Assembly (NCBI GenBank): GCA_964503685.1
Contig: CAZDAW010000007.1
Coordinates: 3,111 to 67,110 of the forward strand
Origin: CAZDAW01 sp964503685
GTDB taxonomy: Bacteria > Chloroflexota > Anaerolineae > Anaerolineales > Anaerolineaceae
Direction: 5' to 3'
DNA length: 64,000 nucleotides
Below are positions 26,955-35,601 of this stretch, one piece after another (position 1 is the stretch's first letter; every line of letters starts with the position of its first letter). Under the pieces are notes generated by a model, which saw only the letters and a list, made by a program, of their open reading frames with translations, had not been told where the DNA came from and did no database searches. The translations under genes and the position numbers were made by a program.

Positions 26955-27542
26955 TTAATTAGGGGAATACTTCTTTGCCAGACGATCAATCAGCCGGTAG
27001 AGATTCTTCTTAACCGCCTCCTGCGTTCGGTTGAGCAAAACAGCAATTTCAGCAAAACTTAAACCGGCGTTAAAACGTAAACGCAGTAACTCCTGATCAT
27101 TTTCATGCAATTCACGGACCAGAGACCTCAAACGCGCTTTTTCCTCTTCCCGGATGATCGTTCCAAGCGGATCGGGAAAATCGGGTGGGTCAAAAAATGC
27201 ATCGAGAGGCAGGTCAGGCCGACGCCGGCGGAAGTGATCCATCGCTTTATGCCGGGCAATTCCAAACAGCCAGGCCGCGAAATGACCGTCATCTCGGTAA
27301 TTAGCCAACCCTTCCAGGGCTGCCAAAAATACCTGCGATGTTAAATCCTGGGCGTCCTGCTGGTTGCCTACCCGGCTGAACAGGTAGCGGTAAACGGGAT
27401 CGACATAATGCCGATACAGAGGTGTGAAAGCGGACGGATCGCGTAATGCAGCCGCAAGAGCCAATTTTTCTTGTTCTTGCGTCCATTGTTCCAAATCGAG
27501 GCAATTAATCGTTGATTCCATAGTATAAGGTTCTGCAGGCAT
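26955..27542 (-). CDS. ECF-type RNA polymerase sigma factor
   Basis: A 195-residue sigma factor with region 2 ('FTPLYRHYVDPVYRYLFSRV', then 'DAQDLTSQVFLAALEGLANY' and 'FAAWLFGIARHKAMDHFRRR') and region 4 ('LHENDQELLRLRFNAGLSFA' and 'EIAVLLNRTQEAVKKNLYR'). Both DNA-binding parts look intact. The start may be ATG 27542 or 27521. It is the last gene of an operon with a second sigma gene and an anti-sigma-like protein; a GC-rich hairpin in the 61-bp gap before it could lower its expression. Confidence 0.88.
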   Translation of the reverse strand: MPAEPYTMESTINCLDLEQWTQEQEKLALAAALRDPSAFTPLYRHYVDPVYRYLFSRVGNQQDAQDLTSQVFLAALEGLANYRDDGHFAAWLFGIARHKAMDHFRRRRPDLPLDAFFDPPDFPDPLGTIIREEEKARLRSLVRELHENDQELLRLRFNAGLSFAEIAVLLNRTQEAVKKNLYRLIDRLAKKYSPN

Positions 27543-27557
27543 GAGTCACTTAGACGA

Positions 27558-27577
27558 GGCGCGCTTACCGGCGCGCC
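27558..27577 (-). other. GC-rich hairpin before the sigma gene
   Basis: GGCGCGC (27558-27564) and GCGCGCC (27571-27577), loop six bases, lies 16-36 bases upstream of the sigma start on the minus strand and could slow translation or transcription. Confidence 0.45.
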
Positions 27578-27603
27578 CCGCCCTGCACCACCCATTCCAG
27601 TTA

Positions 27604-29745
27604 TTAGGGTGTGATAACTTTTTCGATCTGATCCAGAATTTCAGCAGGAGGCGCATCGACAAATTCGATGCTCAACGATTCTTCAGATAACTCTTCCCTT
27701 ACCTCACCGCTGGTTGTCAAAGACTCCGATTTGCTTTTGATGATGTTTCCCGTCTCTATATCGACCCATGTTTGCTCGCGCAGGAGGGTGAGCAGAGAGC
27801 CATCAACTGCCCGGCTGGGCGAATCGAAGACTCGCTCAGCCGTAATCAACATCACCGGCTTCCCGTCCAGGGTGATTTGTTCCTGCCTGACCGTGTAACC
27901 GGCCTGTGTATCGCCAGCGAGACCATCCCGCAGGCTTTCCAACCGCGTCAAAGGCGGATCAGAAGGATAAGCAAGACCTGAGATTACATCGCTTGTATAG
28001 CCATTTTTATAGATCGATTGGCTGACCAGGCTTCCATCAGGGTTTTTGACCATCTGGATAGCGAGATCAATCTTCCCATTTTGGTCCAGATGATGCCAGT
28101 AATCAAAGTGATATTCAAACGTTTCAGTATCACGCTGGATCGTTACAAACGTCTCATGGAGCCAGCCATTCTTCAATGCACCCTGTTTCGATTCTTCAAC
28201 CAGGGCCAGCAGTTCAGGAGGCAGTTTTTCGTAAGGAGGCGCGTAGCTCCTGGCGCTTGAAGTCGGCGCAGGCAAGACCACGCCGGAAGAGACATCAGGC
28301 GGCTGCCAGATGATCTGCCATGGGCCGTTGATGGCATAAGCAATTTCAAAGATTCGGAAATGTAACGGGCCTTTTAAGGGATAATTCACACCCGCCCCGA
28401 CTGTCAAAGATTCGGTTACAAACGGCCATCCGCCGCCGCCGCCTCCTCCGCCGCCACCGCCGCCTGTGACATCAGTATTTGCAATCATCACACTGGCAAG
28501 GCCAGGTGTTATAGGAACAATAGTAAAGTCAATTGAGGCAGCCTCTTCATCATGTTGGGTCAGGGCGGCAGTTGTGATCTTGAATTGATGACCATCCACC
28601 TCCATTTCACGATTAACCTGCCAGGTTTGCCCATCCTGGGCTTCCAAACCTGGATCAAATTCAAATTGGGCATCGCAATTCCTGTTGACCACTAACCCTT
28701 CCAATGACAAAGTATATTGATGACCGGAATCAAGAGCAGATGTACGATACAAAACGCGCATACCCGGATCGACCAATTCCTGAGTCGAGTCGATCAGCAT
28801 ATAGGATTTTCCAGTCTCATCTTTCAATGTAAATGGGCCAAACATAAACAAACGCTGACCTGGGTCATCTAATTCAAGAAAGAGCTGAAAAACGGTTTGC
28901 CCGGCATCCTGGTAGACATTATCGATCTTCATCGTAACGCCGTTGATCTTTTCACTGGTGAGATTGGGCTGGTAAGCCGGGGCGATCGGTGTGGCATCAG
29001 GCAAAACAGCAGGAGTTTCTCCGTTGGCAATTTCGGTGAGAGAAGGCAGTTTCTCCCCTGTTATAGCCGGGCGCAGTTTGAAGGTTAGTTGCCAGCCACC
29101 TGAAACCAGATTCTCCGGCACAATTGGCAGATGACTGAAAGAGAGGGTGACTTCATCGGTTCCAGACGGCAACGCCGGAAATTCCATCAAACCGCCTCTC
29201 CAATCGAGTCGAGCAGCGCCCATAGAAATACTCCGTCCATCAGGCAGAACCAGCGCCGCCTCGCCGGCTGTTACGGTTGGGTCAAAGGGATGATTCTCTT
29301 GCGGGGGCAGCCCCTGAATCGTGTAACTGATAGTGGTGTTCTCCAAACTGGCAACCACTTTATCCACACATAACCGGATACCATCCCGTTCAGTGCATAC
29401 CGGCTCGACCAGGGTAAGCGCTTGTTCCAAATTTTCCACAAAGCCCACACCCGGAATATACCCGATTAACCCTCTTACCGCAGCAATAACTTTCTGCGGG
29501 CCAACGACCATCGCCGCCGTGAAGATGACGACCATGGCTGCAATACAAATCGCCCACGCCGAGCGGTGAGTTAAAATAGAAGGCCTGTTTTCAGCAACCA
29601 AGGTTCTGGGGCGGGTTTTAATTTCAGCCGCTCGTATCGCCAGCCGCTCTTCCAGCCCCTTCACAAAAACCGGATCCGGAGCAGGAGTTTCAATAGCAGC
29701 CCGCATTTTCTGCTCAAATTCTTCAGACAGTTTCAAGTTATTCAT
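27604..29745 (-). CDS. Membrane-anchored anti-sigma-like protein with large extracellular part
   Basis: A single-pass membrane protein of 713 residues. About 60 cytosolic residues precede one membrane helix ('WAICIAAMVVIFTAAMVV'), then come 'GLIGYIPGVGFVE' and beta-rich extracellular domains like those of DUF4179-type proteins linked to ECF sigma genes. A run of 12 Gly followed by Trp interrupts the outer part near its middle. The C-terminal 250 residues resemble outer-membrane-lipoprotein-sorting-like beta folds ('LDGKPVMLITAERVFDS'). ATG 29745 has GAGGTG and overlaps the upstream sigma stop by eight bases. Control of the two neighbouring sigma factors is inferred from location; no classical zinc anti-sigma motif is seen. 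Confidence 0.7.
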   Translation of the reverse strand: MNNLKLSEEFEQKMRAAIETPAPDPVFVKGLEERLAIRAAEIKTRPRTLVAENRPSILTHRSAWAICIAAMVVIFTAAMVVGPQKVIAAVRGLIGYIPGVGFVENLEQALTLVEPVCTERDGIRLCVDKVVASLENTTISYTIQGLPPQENHPFDPTVTAGEAALVLPDGRSISMGAARLDWRGGLMEFPALPSGTDEVTLSFSHLPIVPENLVSGGWQLTFKLRPAITGEKLPSLTEIANGETPAVLPDATPIAPAYQPNLTSEKINGVTMKIDNVYQDAGQTVFQLFLELDDPGQRLFMFGPFTLKDETGKSYMLIDSTQELVDPGMRVLYRTSALDSGHQYTLSLEGLVVNRNCDAQFEFDPGLEAQDGQTWQVNREMEVDGHQFKITTAALTQHDEEAASIDFTIVPITPGLASVMIANTDVTGGGGGGGGGGGGWPFVTESLTVGAGVNYPLKGPLHFRIFEIAYAINGPWQIIWQPPDVSSGVVLPAPTSSARSYAPPYEKLPPELLALVEESKQGALKNGWLHETFVTIQRDTETFEYHFDYWHHLDQNGKIDLAIQMVKNPDGSLVSQSIYKNGYTSDVISGLAYPSDPPLTRLESLRDGLAGDTQAGYTVRQEQITLDGKPVMLITAERVFDSPSRAVDGSLLTLLREQTWVDIETGNIIKSKSESLTTSGEVREELSEESLSIEFVDAPPAEILDQIEKVITP
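28431..28466. repeat. Twelve-codon glycine tract (GGN repeat)
   Basis: Twelve consecutive Gly codons, mostly GGC with some GGA/GGT variants, inside the anti-sigma-like gene. Such a tract can change length by slippage without breaking frame. Confidence 0.85.
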
Positions 29746-30241
29746 GGTACACCTCATATTGGGCTTGCAGCCCATCAAGAAGTCGTTCCAGACTCTTCTG
29801 TATCGTATTACAAGGTTGTTCCAGTAATACAGCGATCTCTTCAGGATTCAGATCAGCGATATACCGCAGACGGATTATTTCCTGATCATCTTCATCTAAT
29901 GCATAAATCAGGCGCGCCAGGCGATCAGCCGTCACCGGTCTGGGTAAAGCCCGGATTCCTACCTTACGCCTTGTAATACCTAATAACCAGACGATGAAAG
30001 ATCGTTCGGGTGAATATTCGCCCAGTCGTTCCAGGGCGCATTTAAACACATCTTCGGTAAGACGTTGGGCAGCGTTTGGGTTTCCCAGTCGCTGATAGAG
30101 ATAGCGGTAAACCACAGAAACGTACTGGCGGTAAAGATGGGTGAAATTAACCGGGTCGCGTTGAACAGCCTCAACCATTTCCCTTTCGGCATTTCGGATC
30201 ATACCGGGAGGCGAAGCCGCCGTCAAAATAGATTCGCTCAT
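29738..30241 (-). CDS. ECF-like sigma factor with shortened middle
   Basis: A 167-residue paralogue of the sigma factor at 26955. Region 2 is recognisable ('FTHLYRQYVSVVYRYLYQRL' and 'FIVWLLGITRRKVGIRA') and region 4 has 'DEDDQEIIRLRYIADLNPEE' and 'IAVLLEQPCNTIQKSLERL'. The linker is about 25 residues shorter than in its paralogue and the Arg-rich 'DHFRRRRP' part after region 2.3 is missing. It heads the operon and overlaps the anti-sigma-like gene by eight bases (ATGAATAA). It could be a working minimal sigma or a regulator of its partner. Confidence 0.75.
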   Translation of the reverse strand: MSESILTAASPPGMIRNAEREMVEAVQRDPVNFTHLYRQYVSVVYRYLYQRLGNPNAAQRLTEDVFKCALERLGEYSPERSFIVWLLGITRRKVGIRALPRPVTADRLARLIYALDEDDQEIIRLRYIADLNPEEIAVLLEQPCNTIQKSLERLLDGLQAQYEVYHE

Positions 30242-30374
30242 TCATTCCTCTTTTCACTACGTGCAAAGATTTAATGCATGCATCTATGGATATATCGCAC
30301 GTGAAATGAAAAAGGGACAAACGCTCTCAGGGTTGGTAAACGTCTGCTCAATTCAATCGAAACCGAAAAAATAT

Positions 30375-31241
30375 TCAGGACGTTTCATCCAGCTTGATGC
30401 CGGCGATGAAGGCATCCATCGTTTCGATATCCTCTTCTGAAATGGCCGATTCGAGAGTTTTATTCAAATCCGCCAGTATCTTTTCCCGGTCGCCGCCCAG
30501 GTTTATAACGCATTCGCCAATTTTCTTCAACCGATCAGTATATTCGATTAAACCTTTTCTCGTAACTGGCTCTTCATCGTGGCCGAAGAGATAGATATCA
30601 GCATCAAAGCTCAAGAGGCGATCAATGAGCGGGAACAATTTGCCCGCTGTATAAAGATAATGTGGTGGATTAATATATGAGTTGGAAAACAGACAATCCG
30701 ATATAAAGACAACCCGATCTTCAGGAACGTACAATACACACGAATCGGAGCAGTGGTCGCCTCCTACATGGATGTACTGGCAACTTACGCCACCCAGATC
30801 GAAATTAACCTGATGGGTAAAGGTTAAATCGGGTATTCTGAACAATATCTTACGGCGGCCAGGATATTCCTTTTTGATCATCTCCGCACAGAAAGCGACC
30901 TCAGTTCCTGCAGCGACGCGCTGGTCAAGAGCTTCGTTGTTCCAATCCAGGCGCGCCATGAGGTTGATTTTCTTTTGCGTTTCTTCATGAGCGAAGAACA
31001 GCGCGTTAATCGCTGATGCTCCAAAGATATGATCCCAATGCCAGTGAGTCACTGTAAGATATCGCGGGGGGGTAATATTCAGATTAACCAATTCAGCCAA
31101 AAAAAGACCGGCATGGGCCGGCGAGGTGCCAGCGTCGAGCATCAACGTAGCACTCTCGCCACACACTGCGCCGAGAATAGGGCGGTCAGTCGTCTCATCA
31201 GGAGACAGATAATAAACATGGGGAGTGGGGTGATGAAACAT
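30375..31241 (-). CDS. Metallo-beta-lactamase-fold hydrolase
   Basis: A 288-residue protein with the metal motif HWHWDH (His66, His68, Asp70, His71), a downstream 'VGGDHCSDS' with the next His, 'VFISDCLF' with the bridging Asp, and 'LFGHDEE' with the last His. This covers all expected metal positions of a glyoxalase-II/lactonase-type enzyme. No export signal. Substrate unknown. It is monocistronic, 134 bp past the sigma operon start and 167 bp after the hydrogenase operon end. Confidence 0.82.
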   Translation of the reverse strand: MFHHPTPHVYYLSPDETTDRPILGAVCGESATLMLDAGTSPAHAGLFLAELVNLNITPPRYLTVTHWHWDHIFGASAINALFFAHEETQKKINLMARLDWNNEALDQRVAAGTEVAFCAEMIKKEYPGRRKILFRIPDLTFTHQVNFDLGGVSCQYIHVGGDHCSDSCVLYVPEDRVVFISDCLFSNSYINPPHYLYTAGKLFPLIDRLLSFDADIYLFGHDEEPVTRKGLIEYTDRLKKIGECVINLGGDREKILADLNKTLESAISEEDIETMDAFIAGIKLDETS

Positions 31242-31303
31242 TTTTCATTTGCCTTTATTAAACACAGAGTAAGAAACAAGCATTCCGTGGATTGATTATA
31301 TAT

Positions 31304-31340
31304 CAAAAAAATCCTCCGACATCATTTGATATCGAAGGAT
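31304..31340 (-). terminator. Rho-independent terminator of the hydrogenase operon
   Basis: On the minus strand ATCCTTCGA pairs with TCGGAGGAT (31340-31332 and 31319-31311, one mismatch) and is followed at once by seven T. A further stem GCTTTCC/GGAAAGC (31362-31384) lies between it and the hoxH-like stop. Confidence 0.85.
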
Positions 31341-31407
31341 GAATAACCTTAAACCTGGCCTGCTTTCCGAGCGGGGTGGAAAGCGGGCAAAACAGGGATA
31401 AGGAAAT

Positions 31408-32835
31408 TTAATCTCTGCGCAGCGTTTTCATCAGGCCGCCCTGCGCATCGACCACGTCAACGATCATCGGCATCTGGCCGGCGGCGTGAGTTGAGCAGGA
31501 TAGACAGGGATCATGCGCCCTGACCGCAGCTTCAATGCGATTGAGCAGGCCTTCAGTGACCTCCGTGCCCTCGATATAGGTCTTGGCGACGCTGTCAACA
31601 GCTTCAGTCATTGCCCAGTTGTTGTGCCCCGTGGCAACGATCAGGTTAACCCGTTCGAGCTGCCCATTCTCTTTCGCCCAGTAGTGATGGAACAGAGTAC
31701 CGCGCGGCGCTTCAATCACGCCCACGCCCTGGCCCTTGAACTCCTGCCTGGTATTCAAAATATCAGTCCCCAGAATATCGGGATCCTCCAGCAGTAACTT
31801 GACCTTCTCAGCGGCAAACAGACATTCGATCAGGCGGGCATAATGGAACATCAACGTGTTCTCGACTGGTTTGCCATCATTAAATTCCTTAAAGAGCTTC
31901 AATTCGGCATTTGCCAGAGGTGTATCAATCTTTTCTGCCACGTTGCAGCGACCGAGCGGCCCCACGCGATAAACGCCTTTCGGATAACCCATCTTCTTGT
32001 AATAGGGGAATTTGAGGTAGGACCAGTCTTCAACATGCTCGGCAATGTAATCCAAGTACTTTCGCCCGTCGAATTGTTCAAGTTTCTTACCGGTCGAATC
32101 AATCAGGCGAATATCACCGTCGTAAAGCTCCAACGCGCCGTTGGAGGTTACCATACCAAAGTACCCGGTTTTGAATACGGCGAATTTATCGATATCAGCG
32201 CGGTTCTTTTCAGCCCAATCTTTCATGACCTGTAAGCCAAGCTGGATGGTAGCGATGTTTTCGTCATACTGCGAAAGAATCTCATCGCGTTCGCTGGTCT
32301 TAAGTGTCTTATTAACCCCGCCGGTGACGGCAAAGTTAGGATGAACGCGGCGACCGCCCAGCACTTCAATGATGCACTGCCCCCACTTGCGCAGGTTGAC
32401 CGCTTTGATGGCAAGATCCGGGTTGGCGCCGATCAGCCCTACCACGTTGCGTACAGCAGGATCGGCATCGAAACCGAGCAGCAAATCAGGTCCGGCTAAT
32501 TCAAAGAAGTGCATGCCGTGGCTTTGAATGATCTGCCCCATATGCATCAACTCTCGCTGCAGAGCAGCCGGACGCGGCGGAGGACAACCCATCAGATCAT
32601 CGCAGGCTTTCGCAGATGCCAGGTGATGGCTCACCGGGCATATACCGCAGATACGCGGCGTGATCAGGGGCATTTCGAAGTACATGCGCCCTTCGCAGAA
32701 CTTCTCAAATCCACGAAACTCATTGATATGCAGAACAGCACGCTCAACGCCGCCGCCCTCTTTCATGTAAACGGTAACTTTGGCATGCCCCTCGATGCGG
32801 GTTACAGGCTCAATCGTAATTTTTTGTGCAACCAT
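31408..32835 (-). CDS. hoxH: [NiFe]-hydrogenase large subunit (group 3, HoxH-like)
   Basis: A 475-residue catalytic subunit that binds the NiFe(CN)2CO centre and interconverts H2 with protons and electrons. The N-terminal ligand motif [11 protein letters not shown] is at 61-71 (Cys63, Cys66) and the C-terminal one DPCLSC at 442-447. The 25 residues after His450 are the tail removed by the maturation protease. '[12 protein letters not shown]' at the N-terminus and total length match cytoplasmic NAD(P)-linked enzymes. It lies 17 bp after the small-subunit gene and ends the operon. Confidence 0.95.
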   Translation of the reverse strand: MVAQKITIEPVTRIEGHAKVTVYMKEGGGVERAVLHINEFRGFEKFCEGRMYFEMPLITPRICGICPVSHHLASAKACDDLMGCPPPRPAALQRELMHMGQIIQSHGMHFFELAGPDLLLGFDADPAVRNVVGLIGANPDLAIKAVNLRKWGQCIIEVLGGRRVHPNFAVTGGVNKTLKTSERDEILSQYDENIATIQLGLQVMKDWAEKNRADIDKFAVFKTGYFGMVTSNGALELYDGDIRLIDSTGKKLEQFDGRKYLDYIAEHVEDWSYLKFPYYKKMGYPKGVYRVGPLGRCNVAEKIDTPLANAELKLFKEFNDGKPVENTLMFHYARLIECLFAAEKVKLLLEDPDILGTDILNTRQEFKGQGVGVIEAPRGTLFHHYWAKENGQLERVNLIVATGHNNWAMTEAVDSVAKTYIEGTEVTEGLLNRIEAAVRAHDPCLSCSTHAAGQMPMIVDVVDAQGGLMKTLRRD

Positions 32836-32852
32836 ATCGTTTTCTCCTACCC

Positions 32853-33395
32853 TTAAAGCCAGGATAACTTTTCGTCTTTTATTTCCGGTATTCGACCCTG
32901 CGCCAGTTCAGAAAGTACGTAAAAAATTGTATCAGCGCTGGGAGGACAACCAGGAACAAAGACATCCACATCGACAACTTCTTGTAGAGCGCGCACCTTG
33001 GTCATTTTTGCCAGTTCAGGATCACCGGGAATCTTCCCTTCCGAATCGGTGCTCTCGGTCTCTACATAAGCCCGTTTTAAGGCTGCCTCAAGTCCGCAAA
33101 AATTTCGCATGGCCGGAACACCGCCAAAGACAGCGCAATCGCCCAGGGCGACCAGAATCCTGCTGCGTTCGCGCATCCGTCTGGCAACTTCTTCATTCGA
33201 GGTATTATTGACGCCGCCTTCCAGAATCCCAACATCAACGCCGCCTTCGTCAGGGTGTTTCAAATCTGTGATGGGGGTAGCGCGGATATCAACCAATTCG
33301 GCAATTTTTATGATTCGCTCATCGATATCGAGCAACGACATGTGACAGCCAGCGCAGCCAGCCATCCAGTCTGATGATATTTTGGGTTTTGCCAT
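32853..33395 (-). CDS. hoxY: [NiFe]-hydrogenase small subunit (HoxY-like)
   Basis: A 180-residue subunit carrying only the proximal [4Fe-4S] cluster: Cys14 and Cys17 in 'WMAGCAGCHMSLLD', a third Cys in 'LGDCAVFGG' and a fourth in 'VPGCPPSADTI'. There is no twin-arginine leader and no ferredoxin-like C-terminal extension, which is the soluble bidirectional type. ATG 33395 follows AAAGGAG; the frame reaches 33440 without a site. It lies between the NuoG/HoxU-like gene and hoxH. Confidence 0.92.
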   Translation of the reverse strand: MAKPKISSDWMAGCAGCHMSLLDIDERIIKIAELVDIRATPITDLKHPDEGGVDVGILEGGVNNTSNEEVARRMRERSRILVALGDCAVFGGVPAMRNFCGLEAALKRAYVETESTDSEGKIPGDPELAKMTKVRALQEVVDVDVFVPGCPPSADTIFYVLSELAQGRIPEIKDEKLSWL

Positions 33396-33494
33396 TATTT
33401 CTCCTTTCGAATAACCGGTAAAGCTTGCTTTATATCCCATCTTATTCCTCTCACTGATCGCTGAAAAGAATAGGATAGGAACAAATTGATTGAT

Positions 33495-35498
33495 CTAGGC
33501 TATTAAAACCGCAGCAGTTCCAGACTTCAGCGCTTTCTTCCAATCCGCTTTGGATTTATATCCTAACGCTTCTGATACTTTCTGCAACGCGTCCACGTTA
33601 GACAACACACCTTCAGGAGCAGCAACCACTTTATGAGCCTCTTGCAGGCGACCATCCAGGTTCAGATAATGGCCTTCTTGCTCAGTCCACATCTCGACCG
33701 GCAAGACAACATCCGCTTTCGCTGTGGCAGGAGAAGTATAGCTTGCCATAACTGCCAGGAAGGGCGCCTTCTCCAATTTTTGCATCAGGCGTTGACTGGG
33801 AATATCATCACCCAGCGCCAGGAAAACTGCCTGCTGCTTATTAATTTCAAAAGGTTTATCCAACCCCATAAGAGCCGATGCAAGACTGTTGGCTTTACCC
33901 TTGATGCTGATCAAAGCAGAATGCTTGTCATCGATTGCGCCAACCATGCGGCCCAACTCGATCAACGCTTTCATCGTTTCTTTTGAATCCTTGCTCAGGT
34001 TCAGCCCATTACCGTAAACAAAAGCAGGGGATTTTGCCTCAACAAGTAATTTAGCGGCCGCGCGAATTGCTTCAGCGCTCACCCCACAGGTTTTAGAAAC
34101 GGCATCAGGGGAATATTTGCTTAGATCATAATTCTTACCCGGTTTGGCTTTGGCGTTGCCCAGTTCATTAACCGCAGCCATCAGACCCATGACCAGGTCG
34201 TAATCGCTATCAGCTTTGAATTTGAGGGCAATATCGGCAATCGGATTTAATTTATTCTCGGCAGCATCAGCAACAACCAGTTTAATTCCCTTGGGCACGG
34301 CGCGCTTGATAAAGAAGCCGGCCACCTGATGGTCGCCAACCAGATCAACGCCAAAGGTCAGCACAGCATCGGTCTTATTGAGTTCATCGAGCTTGCCCTC
34401 AAAAGTTTTGCCTAATTCCCTGGCAACTTCACTCTGAACAGCAGTTGGTACACCTTCTTCGATGCTGGTAACCATCTGAGATTGCATCTGGTCAGCAAAA
34501 ACTTCTTTGAAGATAGCTAAAGCCTCGGCCGGCAACCGGGTGGAAACCAGAGCTGCCACACCATTACCGTTTTTGCCGGCTAACGGTTTCATCTTCGCTG
34601 CCAGCGCTTTCAAGGCTTCTTCCCAGGTAGCAGCTTTCAAGGCGCCATCTTTACGGACGAGAGGTGTCAGAATGCGTTCGTGTTGCTCGCTGATCGGCCG
34701 GAAACGACCGACTTCACATAATAATCCTTCGTTGACCGGGGCATCCCAATCACCTTCAATCCGCATCAAGTGATTGTTGCGTACAATCGCTTCGATTCCG
34801 CAGCCAACGGAACAGCCAATACAAGTGGTTTTAATCTTCTGGGCATCTTTTTCACGGCCCTGGTAGGCGCTCTGCCGGTCGATTAATGCACCCGTCGGGC
34901 ACACCTGAACACAGGTACCGCAAGAGATACAGGTGCTCTCACCCAGCGGCGTTCCCAAATCTGCAACCAAAACACTGTTGGAGCCACGCTCTTCAATACC
35001 CAGTGTAAAGTTGCCGACCAGTTCGGCGCAGGCGCGGACACAACGCCTGCACAGGATACAACGGTTATGTTCTAATACAAAGTACGGATGCGAAGCATCC
35101 ACCGGGAAGCCTTTCCAATTTGGCTGAAGAGGCCAGTTAGTCATCCCTTCGCCGTAAGCTGCATTCTGCAACTCACAATCGCCGCCACTCACCTGGCAGT
35201 ACATACAAAAGTGGTTACGCTCGCTGAACAGCAGCGTCAACACGAATTTGCGCGCTTCACGTACTTTGTCGGTATCGGTTTTGACGACCATGTTATTGCT
35301 GACCGGCAGGGTGCAAGATGGTTGCAGCGTTCGTGCACCTTCTACCTCCACCAGACAAAGCCGGCAACCTCCGTAGGGCAGCAGGTGCTTGTGATCGCAG
35401 AGAGTCGGGATCGTGATACCGGCTGATTCTGCAGCTCGTAATACAGTCGTGCCGTCCGGGACTTCAACTTTCTTTCCATTAATTGTCAAACTGACCAT
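33495..35498 (-). CDS. NuoG/HoxU-like iron-sulfur subunit with molybdopterin-oxidoreductase-like domain
   Basis: A 667-residue electron-wiring protein. Domains in order: plant-type [2Fe-2S] ferredoxin (Cys34, 45, 48, 62); the His-Cys3 cluster site (His96, Cys98, 101, 108); two [4Fe-4S] sites (Cys147/150/153/157 and 190/193/196/200); a further Cys226-x2-Cys229-x3-Cys233...Cys261 site; then a molybdopterin-oxidoreductase fold (about 265-660), as in NuoG and formate dehydrogenases. HoxU of classical Hox enzymes stops after about 240 residues, so this is a longer NuoG-like form. No cofactor-binding Cys or Sec for Mo is obvious. [FeFe] H-cluster motifs are absent. It should pass electrons between the NuoF protein and HoxYH. 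Confidence 0.88.
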   Translation of the reverse strand: MVSLTINGKKVEVPDGTTVLRAAESAGITIPTLCDHKHLLPYGGCRLCLVEVEGARTLQPSCTLPVSNNMVVKTDTDKVREARKFVLTLLFSERNHFCMYCQVSGGDCELQNAAYGEGMTNWPLQPNWKGFPVDASHPYFVLEHNRCILCRRCVRACAELVGNFTLGIEERGSNSVLVADLGTPLGESTCISCGTCVQVCPTGALIDRQSAYQGREKDAQKIKTTCIGCSVGCGIEAIVRNNHLMRIEGDWDAPVNEGLLCEVGRFRPISEQHERILTPLVRKDGALKAATWEEALKALAAKMKPLAGKNGNGVAALVSTRLPAEALAIFKEVFADQMQSQMVTSIEEGVPTAVQSEVARELGKTFEGKLDELNKTDAVLTFGVDLVGDHQVAGFFIKRAVPKGIKLVVADAAENKLNPIADIALKFKADSDYDLVMGLMAAVNELGNAKAKPGKNYDLSKYSPDAVSKTCGVSAEAIRAAAKLLVEAKSPAFVYGNGLNLSKDSKETMKALIELGRMVGAIDDKHSALISIKGKANSLASALMGLDKPFEINKQQAVFLALGDDIPSQRLMQKLEKAPFLAVMASYTSPATAKADVVLPVEMWTEQEGHYLNLDGRLQEAHKVVAAPEGVLSNVDALQKVSEALGYKSKADWKKALKSGTAAVLIA

Positions 35499-35601
35499 TA
35501 TGAACCCTCTCCTATAATATGATTACCAGAGTATCATTTCAATATTAGTCTCTTATAACCTGATCACCTTCCTTCATACGGAAGGGGGTCCGGTTGAATG
35601 A

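Noticed and set aside
33495..35498. Possible [FeFe] hydrogenase catalytic subunit, because of the HydA-like N-terminal clusters
   Set aside because: The H-cluster Cys motifs (such as TSCCP and MPC-x2-K) are absent; the C-terminal part is a molybdopterin-oxidoreductase-like domain as in NuoG.
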